Notes: generated from the sequence alone by a model not told the origin. Counted from the stretch's first letter, positions 38,056-52,400 are shown. The stretch: DNA of 64,000 nucleotides from Plectrocnemia conspersa (GCA_009617715.1 VTFK01000356.1:1-64000), one strand, 5' to 3'. Numbers and translations: made by a program.

Positions 38056-40699
38056 TGAAAAATTATACATGTGTGAATATTTATTTTTAAAATCTTACTA
38101 TTTAGCCGTAAAAATTTTTTTTATTATATTTTATAATTAAAATTTCATTAGTGAACGGATTTTTATTTTTGCTTTATAAACGACACACGCTCAAAGATGC
38201 AATGGTTTATTAATAGCATTCACAAACATGCTTTGCTACAAAGTTAGATTAACTTTTAAATCTTTAAGCTTAACTTTTCGTATCTCAGTATTTCTTAAGT
38301 TATTCTGTTTTATATTTAGGGTGCATTATCTGAGAAATACCTTTTTTGCAATTGCCATAGTTAATTTGCGTATTAATTAATAACATTTATTTTCATCAAA
38401 TATTATGTTTTTTGATGCACTCATGAGTATGCATTATTATCTTATTATTGAATTCAATATAAGTTAAAATCGATTTAACAGAATAAATACGATACATATT
38501 TTCATAAATATATTTAATGTATTACTTCTCAGATTAAGTAAATGTAATCTGTGTATATTTATATATTTATTAACGCACATATCTTCACGCTAAATCAAAT
38601 ATTACACATTAATGGACGCTAACAATATACGGAAGTTGTATTGTTAACGCATGCTCTGTCATGCGTCTTCTATTACAAGTGGTTGTTTTCATTATACTGA
38701 GATCTCTCTTCTGTTGTGTGATACGTGAGATATAAAAATTATGATTTTTGTAAAATTTCCCTTTTTTTTGTTCAAGTGGTCGTTATAATGCCCATAAAAT
38801 ACGCGCTCTACTTAAAATCAACCTGCACTTAACCGGATAGTTGTGATATGTAGGTGAAATAGCAAATCACAATATATATAAACATTGGAATAATCCATTA
38901 ATCAAAAAATCTGCATCTACTAACAAATCATTGCGTATACTTATAAGTTGTTAATAGTACTTAATCTTAAATAGTGAAAAATACTAAATATGACTTGATA
39001 AATAATTATGATTTATATGTTTTAATTGAAGTAAATATCGCTCTTGATAATTGGTATTGCAATAACAACATAATTATAAGTGCGTAAACATATCTATATA
39101 TTCTTAATGAGGATAAAGTAAACATAAGCAGTTGTATCATATATGTAAACATATAATGCGTATAATAATGTAGTATATGTGTACATAGATTTAAAAATGA
39201 TTAAAAGCGACATTTTTGAGAATTTGTATCTACATGCTAAAAACATATGTTCATAAAAAAATAAACATTCCTACTCATGTGTGTACTTTTTACAAGCGCG
39301 ATATAACAAGATTATTTTACTTCTTAATAAATGGTATATATACTATTTTCTACAATTGTAAAAATAATAGAAAAGAACATACAGTGAATTAAATTTTCTT
39401 TAAATACTAGACTATAAAATTTTATTGAATTTTTAAATAAAGTTACCGTTGCTCATCTAATTTTAAGTTAGATATTACTGTACAAATATTTTTTTTACCG
39501 AAATAAAATGAACTGAAATACGTAAAAATGGCTCTATTTATTTTTTGTGTATTATTAAAAAACATCTTGATATTTTTTATTTTTATAATGATACATCAAA
39601 AAATAATTATGACTAATAATGGTAAAAAGTGTCATTGTCTTCAACATATTTTTACCAAGGTATCTCATGGCTAAAGACTTACGGTTGCGTAACTAACATC
39701 TACATATGGTTACTAGAAAAACGCACATATGAGTTGCCCGACGCTAATGTGTATGGTTGATTTTAAATACCTTTGCTTTTAATTTTATGATAAAATTTAT
39801 GTAATATATACTATTATACATAATTTATTAAGAGCTACGTTGCTTTAGATTATTTATTCATATTTTTTAAATAAAAATTTAGATTAAAAAGTATTTTTAT
39901 ACAAAATAATTATTTTTTATGGTACAGTATTTGTTTTTAAATTATATTTTAATATGATTCTACGGCAACGTGTGATGTGTATATGTAATTTTCTGGTTTT
40001 AATACGTGTTAACGATTTTTTTTGACACAAAGACTCGATAAAAAAATTTATATGTAAAATTGCGCGATTCAAAATTATATCTAGAGTTTCTTTAATAATA
40101 ATAAATGCTGGTAAATATATTATTATCAACACTTTAACTTGCATTTTATCTCTTACTGCCAATTAACATAAACGACTTGTATTTATCATAACCTTTGACC
40201 GAGCGACGCATATGTCGATGTTAGCAATTAATTCGACTTACAGATGACTTTCACATTTGTACTATAGTCATATACTTGCTATGTATATATATATGTATAA
40301 TATTTAAATTATTATATATATATTTTTCATACACCCGAAAGAAATTCAAAACGTTACAAATGTCTATTTTATATTCACAATATCGCTTTGTCACGTTTTG
40401 TTTTGGTTTTAACAGATTGATGATGAGCTTAAGTAGAAATCTGAATACTGGACAATTTTCTAATTTAAAACACACTGCAGATCTGAATTATATATTATAG
40501 TAAGCTCACGTCACGCAGACCCTAGCGAAATATCGCTCCCATACAAATATATCTCTACTCTCAGTATATTTATTATAGTTTAAAGTTTGAACAGCCGAAT
40601 AACTTTATGCAATCTTGAAACCCTTGAATTGCATTGTATTTCATCTTACACTTGGTGTGAGATAATATAATATATGTAGAGCACTTTTTAAAAAAAAAA

Positions 40700-40990
40700 C
40701 ACATTTAATCACTCTGTTGCCTTAATCCTCCCCTAGGTTTCGTTTTACCATTGCCACCCCTCAGTCTGAAGGCTGTCACAGCCACGTCCAGCCTCCTTTT
40801 ATTATTCATGGGCATAAGTGTGCCGAAACGGTGTTTTAATTGAAATTTTGGGCGAAACGAGAGAGAGAGTCTGGCTAAAAAAAGTAATTTGAATTAGAGC
40901 CCTCTAAACAAAGGGAGTTAATTTGAAATTGTCGAACAAAAAAGTGTAAAAGCCTTTGTACTTTGCACTCGTGGATAACCTTTATTTTAC
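40700..40990. promoter_or_regulatory. GC-richer intronic island with GAGAGAGAG tract
   Basis: A pyrimidine- and GC-rich block including TCCCCTAGGTTTCGTTTTAC and a GAGAGAGAG run, which in insects can bind GAGA-type factors. No ORF and no repeat partner seen. Confidence 0.25.
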
Positions 40991-41839
40991 CCGTATGTCT
41001 GGAGCAATAATATCATATATAATACATATGTATATACACATAAAACTTTTATTAATTAACATTTTATCTCCCTTATCATATAACAAACCATTGTTTAATT
41101 GCTACATATAATATGCATACAATTTTCAGTTGAGTTTATAGTTTTTTTACGGTGCTACAACTATATGTAATACACGTGTCAATTGCCAGCTATATTGGAC
41201 GCGTAGTTTGTGTTTAACAGACAATTACTAACAACGCATTTTATAACGCTCAGCGATTTAATTATTTTAAAAATGACGGATTTAATTCGATGTTTAAAAT
41301 AAAATAAGGTAATATAAAGTAGTACATAAAATAAATAATTAAAATGTATTTTAAATATTTTATTATAAAAATATCTCTATGTAATATAAAAAAAGAAATT
41401 AATAAAATATTTTTTATAAAAAAATATTTTTTATAAAAATTAAACTTTTTTAATTTATCAAGAAAAATATTAGTACATGTATTGAAATAATATCAATTAA
41501 ATTTAATTCAAAAATAAAAATTAAATACTAATTATATTATAAATATATAGTTTAACTTCTAAAGTTAATTCTGGCAAAATATAATTAATTTGAATAATAT
41601 AGAAAGATATAAAATAGAGAAAATTGCTGAGCAATATCTGAACGCTATAGATCCTAGGCCAATAAAAATATGGCAACTTTGATCAAATGGCAAGAGAGTT
41701 CACTATTTCGTTTCTAGCAGTGGCTCGGTATGTACATATGGACGCCGCAGATTTAAGACTAAATATGTTGTGTTATAACAATGAAGTTGTTCAAACATAT
41801 AATAAAGTATATGTATAGTTTTGATATTAAAACAAAAAT

Positions 41840-42115
41840 GCAATTGTTTTAATGTAAGCGCATTGAAGAGTCTACGCAAGAAAAAGCACGCAAAGTTCAA
41901 TCGAATGTCTGTGTCCTACATACAATTTATTACGATCATAACGATAACGCGCCGGCTCACACTTCACTACTTATGTGAACTTGACACTATCGTGATGCCG
42001 CAGCTACTATATTTACAAAATATGGTCCCATATTGCTTTTTCTGTTCCCACAGATAAAAATGATATTGAAATTTGGAAATTTTCAAAAAGCATCATTTTC
42101 AAATATCAAAATAAT
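41840..42115 (+). mobile_element. Mariner transposase relic, plus strand (C-terminal half)
   Basis: In the plus frames NDNAPAHTSL (catalytic block) at 41940-41975 is followed by FLFPQIKMILK at about 42035-42070, in mariner order and spacing, with frameshifts and stops. Confidence 0.6.
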
Positions 42116-42439
42116 AAATTATTTCTAAAATTTATACAGCGATTCAGAGTTAATAAAGGAAAAAAAGTACGCTAAAAAATAACGCATCAAAAATAGAAAT
42201 ACTATTACAGATATTAAATAGAGACCATAAATTCATAAGATGTGAAGTTCTTAGAACATATAAATAATTTGTATTACAGTTTCTTTATAAAATCGCATAG
42301 TCGATTTTTTTCTAAACAAATTTTAAACCACTTTTGCATACAAAAAAAATATTTTTAAATGTCCTCAGAACGAAGCTTTTGTTATCATATTTTGTTGACT
42401 AGCTACAGAAAAAAAAAAACCAAGAGCAATAAATGTTAA

Positions 42440-42552
42440 AATAGCGTAGCCCGCGTGGTCTAGATTAAAATCTAGCGGCCATAGGTTCGAGCTACAGCAG
42501 CAGACTTAAATTTTTATTTATAAAAATGCGCTTTTATTAAAAATTGACCAAA
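42440..42552 (+). mobile_element. tRNA-derived SINE, family copy 2
   Basis: TAGCGTAGCCCGCGTGGTCT (A box), AGGTTCGAGCT (B box) and TTTTTATTTATAAAAATGCG mirror 7812-7918 in order and spacing. Two tRNA-like heads with a common non-tRNA tail define the family. Confidence 0.65.
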
Positions 42553-42999
42553 GCTTCAAAGTGAAATTTATTTATTATATATTATATAGATATCATTGAT
42601 CCCCAAACTTTCAGTCTGGTGTATAATATTTACTTCAGATATTCATTAGGTATGATTGACTTAACCAGTTGGTACAAATTAACCCATTGGGCTTACGCCT
42701 GTCATGTTACAACTGAGGATTAAAATTAATATAATAAAAAAAACTTACAAAAAACAATCAGACACATTAAATAAATATTTTTTAAGCAGATGGAAACATT
42801 AATGAATAAAAAAAATAGAATTCCAGGAATTTCCGGGATAATTTAAGATTCATGAATTATGTATATCTATAAAATAATTTGATAGAATTTAAGACTCGTG
42901 GGTTTCAAATATAATTAAACGTGTAAAACATGAATAATTCATCAAAATACTACTAAACTCAGTTCCAAATATTGTTTTAAAACATTTTAATTGTTTCAA

Positions 43000-43230
43000 A
43001 TGGTTTTGAACTCTTGTGGTTATTTTAATTAATATATTAATCATATAGTATGATTCTTTTCAAGAATATTATTCTATTGCTTCTAAAAACTAACGAAGAG
43101 CAGACTTAAAGACGTGCTATTTTAACCTTTCAGTCAGTTCGTGCGGTACCCATTTATCCATATTTTTTCACATTTCGTATGGCATACAGATGTCATTAAA
43201 CGGATGCAGAAAAAACATCTAAGTCTCAGT
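43000..43230 (-). mobile_element. Mariner transposase relic, minus strand, copy 2
   Basis: The reverse complement around 43129-43155 reads DKWVPHELTERLK. The flanking sequence aligns loosely with 24050-24280, including the tract beyond the motif. The plus-strand open frame at 43141-43371 is a shadow. Confidence 0.65.
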
Positions 43231-44240
43231 GAATATTTCTTCATCAATGGCGGTCTTTCACGAGATTCGTTTTCCTGGCTAATATCACTAGTAAAAAAAA
43301 TCGAATCAACGTCTTACAATTTTCTGAGTAACATTATTCTAGATCTGTGTTGCATTGTGTTTCGGTTTTAAATTGTACAAAAAAGGATACGTAAGTTTTA
43401 ATTAACATCATGCATAAAACCTAAAAAAAATAAAGAAAAAAATTGTTTGCAAATTAGATACAAAAATAAAGAACACAACACCTTTACAAAAGAAATAAAA
43501 TATGGTCTTGTTCTAATTCGGGTAAAAATCGGCCACTTAATAATTAACAACCTTAAAATGTGTGCCATAATAACTATTTCTTACAGTAGATAAAAGTTTT
43601 CTTATGAAAAAAAAAACATTTTCTTTTCAATAATAAGCTTCGAACAATTTTTTTTATGGATTAGCTTTAATAATGTTTCTTAATCATTTTTCATCAACAA
43701 CAGATATAGGTCTTTCGGGATGCTCATTTTGAATATCAATAACGACGACAACGAAATATGTTATTTGACTAACAGTACCCTCATTAAATACCAAATTGAT
43801 ATTTCTGGTGGCTTGCTCCACGTTGTGTTCGTACAAAATAAAAATTTACCGCTTAATCTGAAAAATTTGTATTTAAAAGTGTTTCCAAAGGATCCCTTTG
43901 TGTTGCATTTACTTACACCACATCCATAAACATATGTTATATATTATTTTGCTTCTTGAATGTTCTAAATTATATAATAATAATAATAGTAAATTAAAAC
44001 TAGACCTTTGGACTTTAGAACAACTTGAGTGGCCCTTGATAAGAAGTTGTACGATAAATTTCAAGAAACTACAACGAAAGGACGGAATTAACAAAGCGCT
44101 TAAAGGAAACTTTTGGAGCACTTCAAAATCGTACTAATACCTGTATAAATGTTTGCTTTATTTTTATTAAAGATAAGAATATGTATATAATATTTCAATA
44201 TGTTCAAAATGAAATTAATATATTTTTTTTATCTTTTCAG

Positions 44241-44316
44241 ACAAGCGACGACTCTGGTGCCACTTCTGCGAGAAGACTACGTGACTGGTGTAGGAGTTAA
44301 CATAAATTTAGCATAA
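44241..44316 (+). CDS. Possible terminal coding exon of the upstream KHDRBS-like gene
   Basis: A long pyrimidine tract and cttttcag precede A|CAAGCGACG. Joined to the donor at 13045, the split codon GA|A gives Glu and the frame continues QATTLVPLLREDYVTGVG to TAA at 44314. Candidate poly(A) signals follow (AATAAA near 44383 and 44470). The join is supported by phase and splice consensus only; the peptide is not one I recognise from the family, and the implied intron is 31.2 kb. Confidence 0.42.
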
Positions 44317-47300
44317 ATTATTTAATTCATAACGCATAATTTGTTAATAATTAAACTTAATTAACTAATTGTTATAAAGCGAATAAATGAGTAGATAAAT
44401 TTTTAAATAGAACTATGTATACACCAAATTATACGAATTCCTATTGTTTACATACGTTTCGTTTTACTAAATAAAATATACATATTATATATAATACGTT
44501 ATGTATGTACTTTAAAATGTGTATATACATATATACTATAAAATATATATGATATATGTATAGACATTAAAAATATTCTGCTTTACGTGTTAGATATAAA
44601 CAAAGCTGAAAATTTATTTTAATTGACGTAAACAATTTCAACCTAAATTTCTTATCAAAAATGGGTATTGTTTAAATATTTATGACAGATTAAATTATAT
44701 ATTATAAACACACAAACACGCAGCACAGATTTAATATAAAAATAGATTTGTTATTCTGTTACAACACACGATCACAAAATATAAAATAATCACATTATCC
44801 AGCATATAAATATAATTTGTATTTTTTCCAAAAACTATTTAAAAAGATATGTAGTTATTATTAATTAAATAAAAAATATATGGCAAATAGATCATTAATA
44901 AAATATATGTGTAATATAAAATAAATTCCATCAAATAATCAACGTTATATATTATTGTAGTAGATAGTGTTTTTTTTTATATATTACACATTAATATATA
45001 ATTAATTTTGTTGATTTACATATAACAAGTGGACCGTGTTAAAAAATATATGTTGTATCATATAATATGAATATTATACAATCTGATAAAAGTTATAACA
45101 CGTTGTCTTTTTACATAATGTAAAATTATTTCATCAATTTAAAATGGTGATTAAGTTAAGGTTCGACTTTTAAAATCACATAATTTGTTAAACTTTCAAC
45201 GCAGTCGGATATCATAATCGATGAATAAGTTTGTTAGATGGTAAGATAACTTTATAAAACGTGTCAATTCAATATGAATAGATATTTAAGTGTTATATGT
45301 AATCGAATGCATGTTAATAATTTTATTGTATGATTTAATAAATTTTAATTTCATGACTAAACGAATAAACGTATAAAATATTGCAAACTAAACAATCCTT
45401 CTATAAATAGCGTGCCAAATAATATTATAACCAATAATTGCAAATTGCTAGAAATAACTATTGCAAATATGAAACACCCTTTGCATTAATCTATAGATAA
45501 TAGAAAATTTTATTCATGAAGTAGTATAAAAAAAAATCGTAAATTGTTGATTTCCTTCATTTTTTAATCAGTAAATTTGTTTATTTACTTTAATTGTCGT
45601 GTGTAAGTTACTTTAGCTAATATTTATAATAGATATTGCTTCAAGATTGAATTTGACAATCATTTCGTTATGTTTTAGAAAAGTTTCGACTGAGAATGTG
45701 ATCTCCAAATTTTCTGAATTACATTTCTCAGGCAATATTTGAATTATTTTCATTAACAATTATAAACTTTTGATAGAATGATGATAAAATTTAAAAGTCT
45801 GATTTATTGCAAGTGGTCCTGCTGTTTCTCCAAATCTTAAAATAAAAAATACATAATAATGTAACAAAATTAAATAACACAATAAAAAAATATTATTTAT
45901 TTATTTTTATATTACAAATTATGCAAAATATGTATTTTCATGTATAAAAATTGCTTTTTAATTTTGTATTTGTCAAAAGCATGGCGGGACCAAATGCATC
46001 ATGTTTTTGAAACGTTTTACTTTTACACAATTTACAAAAGTTTTGTAAAATGTATTCATATACAATTAAAAGGTTATTGAAAATATATTTTTTTGTTACA
46101 AAAAATTGTAAAATATTTAATATAAAAAATACATATATTATTACATTATATATATCTCTTCGTCCAAAAACAATAGTTGTTTATTTTACTACTATTGAAA
46201 AACATTTTTTTTTTCAATTTCAAAAAGTACAAAAACCATTTATTTATTTTTTAATTAACATATATATTTTAAAATCTATCTACCAAATTATTTTTTAATC
46301 CAATATCAATGGATTTTTAATATCTCTTAATGGAAAAGATTGAAATGTAAAACAGTATTAAAGTTAATTAGCTTAAGTAACAATGAGCTTTGAATTTCCA
46401 TATTTTCAATACATATGTTTATCTTTAAATGTGATGATGAAAAAAATAAACGAAATTGTTATTTCATCTTATCAATGGCAAAAACTATTAAGCCAAAATA
46501 TGATACATACCTACTACAAACTGTGTATGATGTGGTTTATTTATAATGTGTTAAATATATTATATTTATAAAACTTTCAGATGTGATTGAGTAGTCAACT
46601 TGAAAAATATAAATGTATTACTATATATTCGATGGATAAGTTAATAGAATCTTTCTAAAATGTAAATTCATACAAGAAATATTAATTTAATAATTATTAT
46701 TATTTACCATATAGAATTTACAAAACTTGTTTTCACTAGCTAGCTGAATTTTTAAATTTATTTTCGAAAAAATAAAATATATCAATGCAAGCTTAATGTG
46801 AGTATTAATACAAGTTTACAAGAAAAATATTTACATTAGAAAGCTTATAATGTAATACTTAAAGCACGTCTAATGAGTACACTTGATTTTTTATAAAGCT
46901 AAAAATGTAATGCATCCCAGATTTTATCACTAATAATTACATTATCACAGATTTAATAAACTGCAAAAAAAGATAAATTGCACTGTATTTAGATAAATTG
47001 TAAATGTATGTATGTATTGTACATCAGATATAATGTATAAGATTATATTATTATTTTGTAATAAATTCCTTAATACACGCAAGAAATATGTAAATTATAT
47101 TTATAAAGAAGTATTAAGTGTGCATGTTATTCTTGATGTCAAAGCGCAATTTTATTTATTTGTATAATAAATATTTATTTCAAATTGCATTGCGTTAGTA
47201 TTATTTTTAACTACAACTCTTTGTTTTCTACAAAAATAATATATGTAGAAGATTCCAAATAATTGCGCAGTATTTATTATAGCAGTATAACAAAACACCC

Positions 47301-48559
47301 AAGAATCTGAAGAGCGACCATATTAACAATAGTCACGCAGACATTCAAACACCATAACAAAAACTACTTAACCGCACTAAATAATTTTATTCATTTACAT
47401 AGGACCTACTATACATACAAATATATTTATTATTTTGTCGAAATTCACAAGTGACGACAGTGGTTTCGTTTATAACGAATCACCCGGAAGCCATACTCTT
47501 ACTTAATTAGAGGTTTGTATATATTCTCAATAGTTGTGATATGTGAAACTCATCAAAACTAGCGATTCTCAACAGATGATACTTTAAAGATAAATAAAAT
47601 AAATGGTTCCTAAAATATAAACAGAGTTACAGAATTATATGGCAGGAAATTGCAAGTGAGCATAAAACAATATTGTTACATTTCGAGGTTAAATCCAGAG
47701 GCATAATTTCACTTTCTTTTCATTTCACAATACGAATTGCAAATGTTTTTTTAATAAATTGCACTTGGTTCGATTAGCATATTTTGTTGCTACTTTGGAG
47801 TGACGAATTATATTACGTATTTTTTGACTGATATAGTTAAAATAACTACGACCAGGGCCAAGAGAAATTTTTAAGCCCCCTATCTTAAAAAATAGCAGAT
47901 ATATGTATCTTTACCACCTCTGTGCCTTCTCGTTTGTATACATCATAAAATACTAGTATATATGTATAACTTCAAAAAAAATATGATGTACATTTTCACT
48001 TTCTGTTTTGAGATGAGGGCAGCTCGTTCTGATCATTACGTTTGTTTCGTGTATAAGCGTCCTTTAACAGATACTTAAAGGTTGACAAACTCAAAAAGCG
48101 CCAATTATAAACAGGCAATCTACATAAACAATAGGTTTTTAATGATACTGCTTTAATAACTTAAGCATCGCTGATACTATGTTTTCGAGAAATGTAGTAA
48201 TGTGAGTAAGAATGTGAATTAAAAATATCCGTTAAACTGCACTTTAGCTGCAAAGTCGCAACCCTTCAACTTGAAACCCAAAAAAAAACTAATTGTAAAA
48301 GTAGCAAATTTTAACAGCGTAAAATTTGTAAATTTAAATAAATCTCGGGATGAATATTTTGTGTAAAATTCTAACAATATGAATCCGTAAAAAGTGATAC
48401 TATTATTTATTGTTTATAATACGCAAAAAGTAATAGGTATTTTATTATAAACATAAGAGAAGAATGATAAAAATAATATGCATTTAATTGTCTTCTTATT
48501 ATTGCACCATTTATGAAAAACACCAATTATTTGCATTTAAATATATTAGAGTATCCTGT
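44317..48559. other. Very AT-rich intergenic stretch
   Basis: From the putative terminal exon to the KHDRBS promoter side. Probable poly(A) signals of the upstream gene lie at about 44383 and 44470. Open frames such as 46050-46298 are AT-rich noise. Nothing else seen. Confidence 0.45.
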
Positions 48560-49215
48560 GTTGGTAGCACTGTAAATCAGACATATGTCAATAAACACGC
48601 GTGTTGAAAGTGTCAAACGTTAGTTTGATACAATGCATTTATGACATGGATCGCCACTCAACGCATTCAATTGCTCTACAGAAATTCTGTACGAACTGTG
48701 TATCGAAATTTATGTAAAGTTTGTGGTCATTTTTACAATATTTATTGTTTTGTATTAGGCGGCTTATATAATATATGTCATAGATTTTTCCCTTGTATTA
48801 CAAGATTTCATTGAGCCAGGCTCCTGTTTTGTTTACACTGTCACAATTCCGTACCCTCCCCTTCTCCTAAACCTATGACATAATTTATGAAAAGTAGCCA
48901 ATCTTTTGTCAAAAATGCATATCAATAAATCTTCAGCAAAGAAAATGATTAAACTGGTGCATAATATGTACATATATAATATAATTAAAATGAATTAAAT
49001 GCCTAAATTCTATCTTTAGTTTGGGGTCATATTGAATTGTTTAGGGTAATATTTAATTACTGTCTAAAAAAATATTTTTTATTACAATAAACAATGGCCG
49101 ATTTATATCGCGCTAAGACTAACATTCAACAGCCGTTCGCGTTGGCAGCACTGCGCGTTGGCAGGCCTGCTGATTGGCGTCGTCCGGCCGGCGAACAATC
49201 TTGTGCGCGATCGTC
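48560..49215 (+). promoter_or_regulatory. 5' flank and 5' UTR of the KHDRBS-like gene
   Basis: GC content rises abruptly from about 49105 to the ATG, with several GCGC/CCGGCC stretches (for example GTCCGGCCGGCG before the start). This is typical of a broad housekeeping-type promoter and 5' UTR. No TATA box at convincing spacing was seen, so the transcription start is not fixed. Confidence 0.45.
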
Positions 49216-49462
49216 ATGACGGATAAATACGACAAGAACGGGTACGGAGGCAGCGCCGGCGGCGGAGACTTCAAGCGCAACGCGTCGTCCGAAGGCGGCG
49301 GGCCACAAATGTCTATGGGCGCACCCATGAAGTCGGACAACGAGGGCGAGTCCAACGAGCCGGGGGCGGAGCGCGCCGGCGAATACATGCGAGAGCTCCT
49401 CGCCGAGAAGATCAAGATAGACCAGACCAAGTTCCCCATATCCACCAGGCTCATCGACCAAG
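49216..49462 (+). CDS. KHDRBS-like gene, coding exon 1 (N-terminus and QUA1 helix)
   Basis: Encodes residues 1-82 plus the first base of codon 83, starting [12 protein letters not shown]. The exon is much more GC-rich than its surroundings. It ends CAAG|gtgacc (phase 1). The C-terminal half, [17 protein letters not shown] followed by TRLIDQ, is the QUA1 dimerisation helix. The minus-strand open frames over this exon are shadows of its GC-rich codons. Confidence 0.9.
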
Positions 49463-52400
49463 GTGACCCGACGTTTAGGTTATGGTTATGGTTACAAATG
49501 GCGCCGGCGGCGTTACGTCTCTCACGACGATGCTGCCTGTCCGCTATTTGAGATTTGAGGTCGTGCAATGTCGACGCGACTCGCCGTTACCGACTTCGAT
49601 GTCATCATATTTTGATGCGACTTGTATGTTTGCAGAGGTAACCAGAGTGCAGTCTTTGGGACGTGTACCCACTCGTGACATGCGGTATGTGGATATATAC
49701 CGCGAAAAACCAATTAAAGTCTCCGTTAAAGTGCGGGTTCCGGTTCGAGAGCATCCCAAGGTAACATACCGAATAAACTAGGAGATGTGTGTATCGTATT
49801 GACTGGTTTATATAGAACGTTAATCGCTAAAAAATAGTGTATTATATTTTGAGTGAAATCACATCTCAATATATTTGAAAAAAATAATTCATCTGATAGG
49901 CAAAATCAGGTAAAATCATATGCTGCTCTAAACCCTCGTTGAAACTCAAGTTGACACTTGCAAAACGTACATTTGCTTTTTAAACCCAAATCTAATACAT
50001 TTCGTAACTGTCAAATTGAAGTTTCGACAAGTTTAGAGCAGCATATAATTTCACTAGTACATATCGGTTAAATTATATTTTTAAAACATAATTGTGGGGC
50101 AATACACGAAATGTTAAAGGCAAAATGTACGTATTCTGTATAATCTGCGTAGTGAATAAATACAATTTCGCTGATATTGCCCAGTGAAATTATAAATTAA
50201 TTGTTTCATATATTTTATTAATTGTTTTTGTTTTGTGTGAGATTTCTCTTCTGTTGTCTAAAATGACTTATCATGGCGGAGGTCCTCACTTTCATTCTAA
50301 ACAATGATTATTTTGTAGTACAGTAAATTTCTCTTTTCATAGTTTAAAGCCAAAGTGTTCTTTACTTAACCTCTCAATTTGTTATTAATGGCGCGTCATC
50401 TTTGAGTTCTTTCTCTTTCATTGTCAACACCAACCATTGACATCTCCGGGCTCATATGATAGTTGATAGTGCTTATTAAGTCCTAAAGTATGTAAAGATC
50501 CTATTTAATAATTTATACAATTAAATTAATAATAACCCTTCGGTTGCCGAACCTTTTGGGTGGTCTACCATCTAAATGTCGATGTATTACGTAATAAAAC
50601 AAATGTTTAAAAAAAAAATTATTTGTCTTTCTTATCCATAAAGTATCTCATTCCATCAAGTACTGAGTCAATAGGACCACAAAATTTCACTCCTGATCCA
50701 AATATATAGGTCACTTTATATTCTGTTTATTTTACTAAAAGTGCCGGGTCGAAAAATCGGCCTGTAGCAGTTTTACCTATGTAGTGCTAATTTTTTAGCC
50801 CTCTGTTATCAAAAGGGTTAAAGCATAAAAAGCAATCTCCAGTCAAATATTTTTTTCACGCATGATTCATTATTTGTTTCTTTACTTCTTTCTGATATTA
50901 TCTGATGCATCCTTTAAAACAAAATTCCTCGAATGATTAAAATTTTCCAGGTTCCGTATCATCATAAATAGATAAAAAGATTCCCTTAAATAATAAGCAT
51001 TTAACATAAATATTTCTGCTTGATCCATCAACTGAATAAAGGATATAGTATTTTTATGAAGATACTTGATTCTAATTTTCTCAGTTGCATCTTGCCCATG
51101 TGCATTATAAAATAGATGGATTTTTGTAAAAAAAAAGACCAGTAAGGGTTTTAAGTTTAATGCTCCTTCTGCATTGCCACTAAGAAGAATTATTATATGA
51201 AGCTTGGAACAAATTTCGTTTTCAAAAACACCGGAGTAACTGGATATATATTGTCTATCGTCGAGATTGCAAGTTCTATTACTTCAGCGACTTTAACTAG
51301 TTTCTCTCTTTATTTAAAACGTACCAGAATATTAAATTTTGTTTCTAATAAATCGCTTTTTATAGTGTTGATTCTTTCCCGAAATAATCAAATGCTTTGA
51401 AGTAATTTACTAGAATGCCTACTTTGCATTTAAATATAGTTGCAAAAGGCATTATAACCCACCAAGGATTTTCAATATTCACGTACGAAAATAATAATTG
51501 GCTATGTTATGCATATTTATGTAAATTATTCAGCTTGCCTTGCTAATTATTTTCTCATGAAAAATTAGTTAACTTGTATACTTTTTTCTTAAAAATTGAT
51601 TTTTGAAACTAATTCTGAAATTTAAAATCTAATTCCTTTAACACTAGTCAATTTGACAATTGTCATTAAAAATAAGTATATTGTGACCAGAATTTTAAAA
51701 AATAAGATGTTTCTGAAAATGAAATATTGTTAATATATTTGCATTGTTCAAATATATTAAAAGTCGTAAAAAAAAACAGAAAAATACTGTGATACAAACA
51801 AATCGAAAACCTGTCAATTTGATTGGTACCGTAAATCTAATGTTAATATATGACTTTTTTAACTTATTTGCTTGTGCAGTTAGTTATTCTTAATTAATTA
51901 GCATGTATTATAAAATTGGAAGAAGTCAAAATCACAGTATCGTGTAGGATTTTTCGAATCGATGCAACATTCACTGGTTCCTCAAAATCATTAAAACAAA
52001 TGATAATCATAAGAATTATTCATGTTCAATTTTTAATTATTTAAATTTGTGTTATTCTTTCAGTTTAACTTTGTTGGAAAACTGTTAGGACCTAAAGGAA
52101 TATCTATGAAAAGACTTCAAGAAGAAACAATGTGCAAGATGGCCGTCTTAGGAAGAGGATCAATGAAAGACAGGTAAAATATAAATATATTTAATCAATG
52201 AATTACTTTGTATATTGAGAGTACGTATTCTAACATAACATTCGAATATTTTTAGACAAAAGGAAGAAGAGCTCAGACAGGCTTTGGATCCAAAGTACGC
52301 TCATTTGTCTGACGATCTACACGTTGAGATCAGCGCTTTGGGACCACCGGCGGAAGCTCATGCTCGCATCGCATTTGCCCTCGCTGAGGTAAATTATATA

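Larger units (their letters stand above)
13045..44240 (+). other. Inferred 31-kb intron of the upstream KHDRBS-like gene
   Basis: No convincing same-strand host coding exon was found between these sites. The interval holds a near full-length LINE, mariner, pogo-MITE and foldback relics, an antisense small transcription unit (27470-28062), and several GC-richer unique-looking islands. Its status as one intron depends on the low-confidence exon at 44241. Confidence 0.4.

Noticed and set aside
46050..46571. Small membrane-protein genes in AT-rich DNA
   Set aside because: Phe/Ile/Tyr/Lys-rich frames are what AT-rich non-coding DNA produces; no splice, promoter or domain support.
49119..49568. 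149-codon minus-strand open frame over KHDRBS exon 1
   Set aside because: Shadow of GC-rich codons of a real plus-strand exon; no splice sites or domain on the minus strand.
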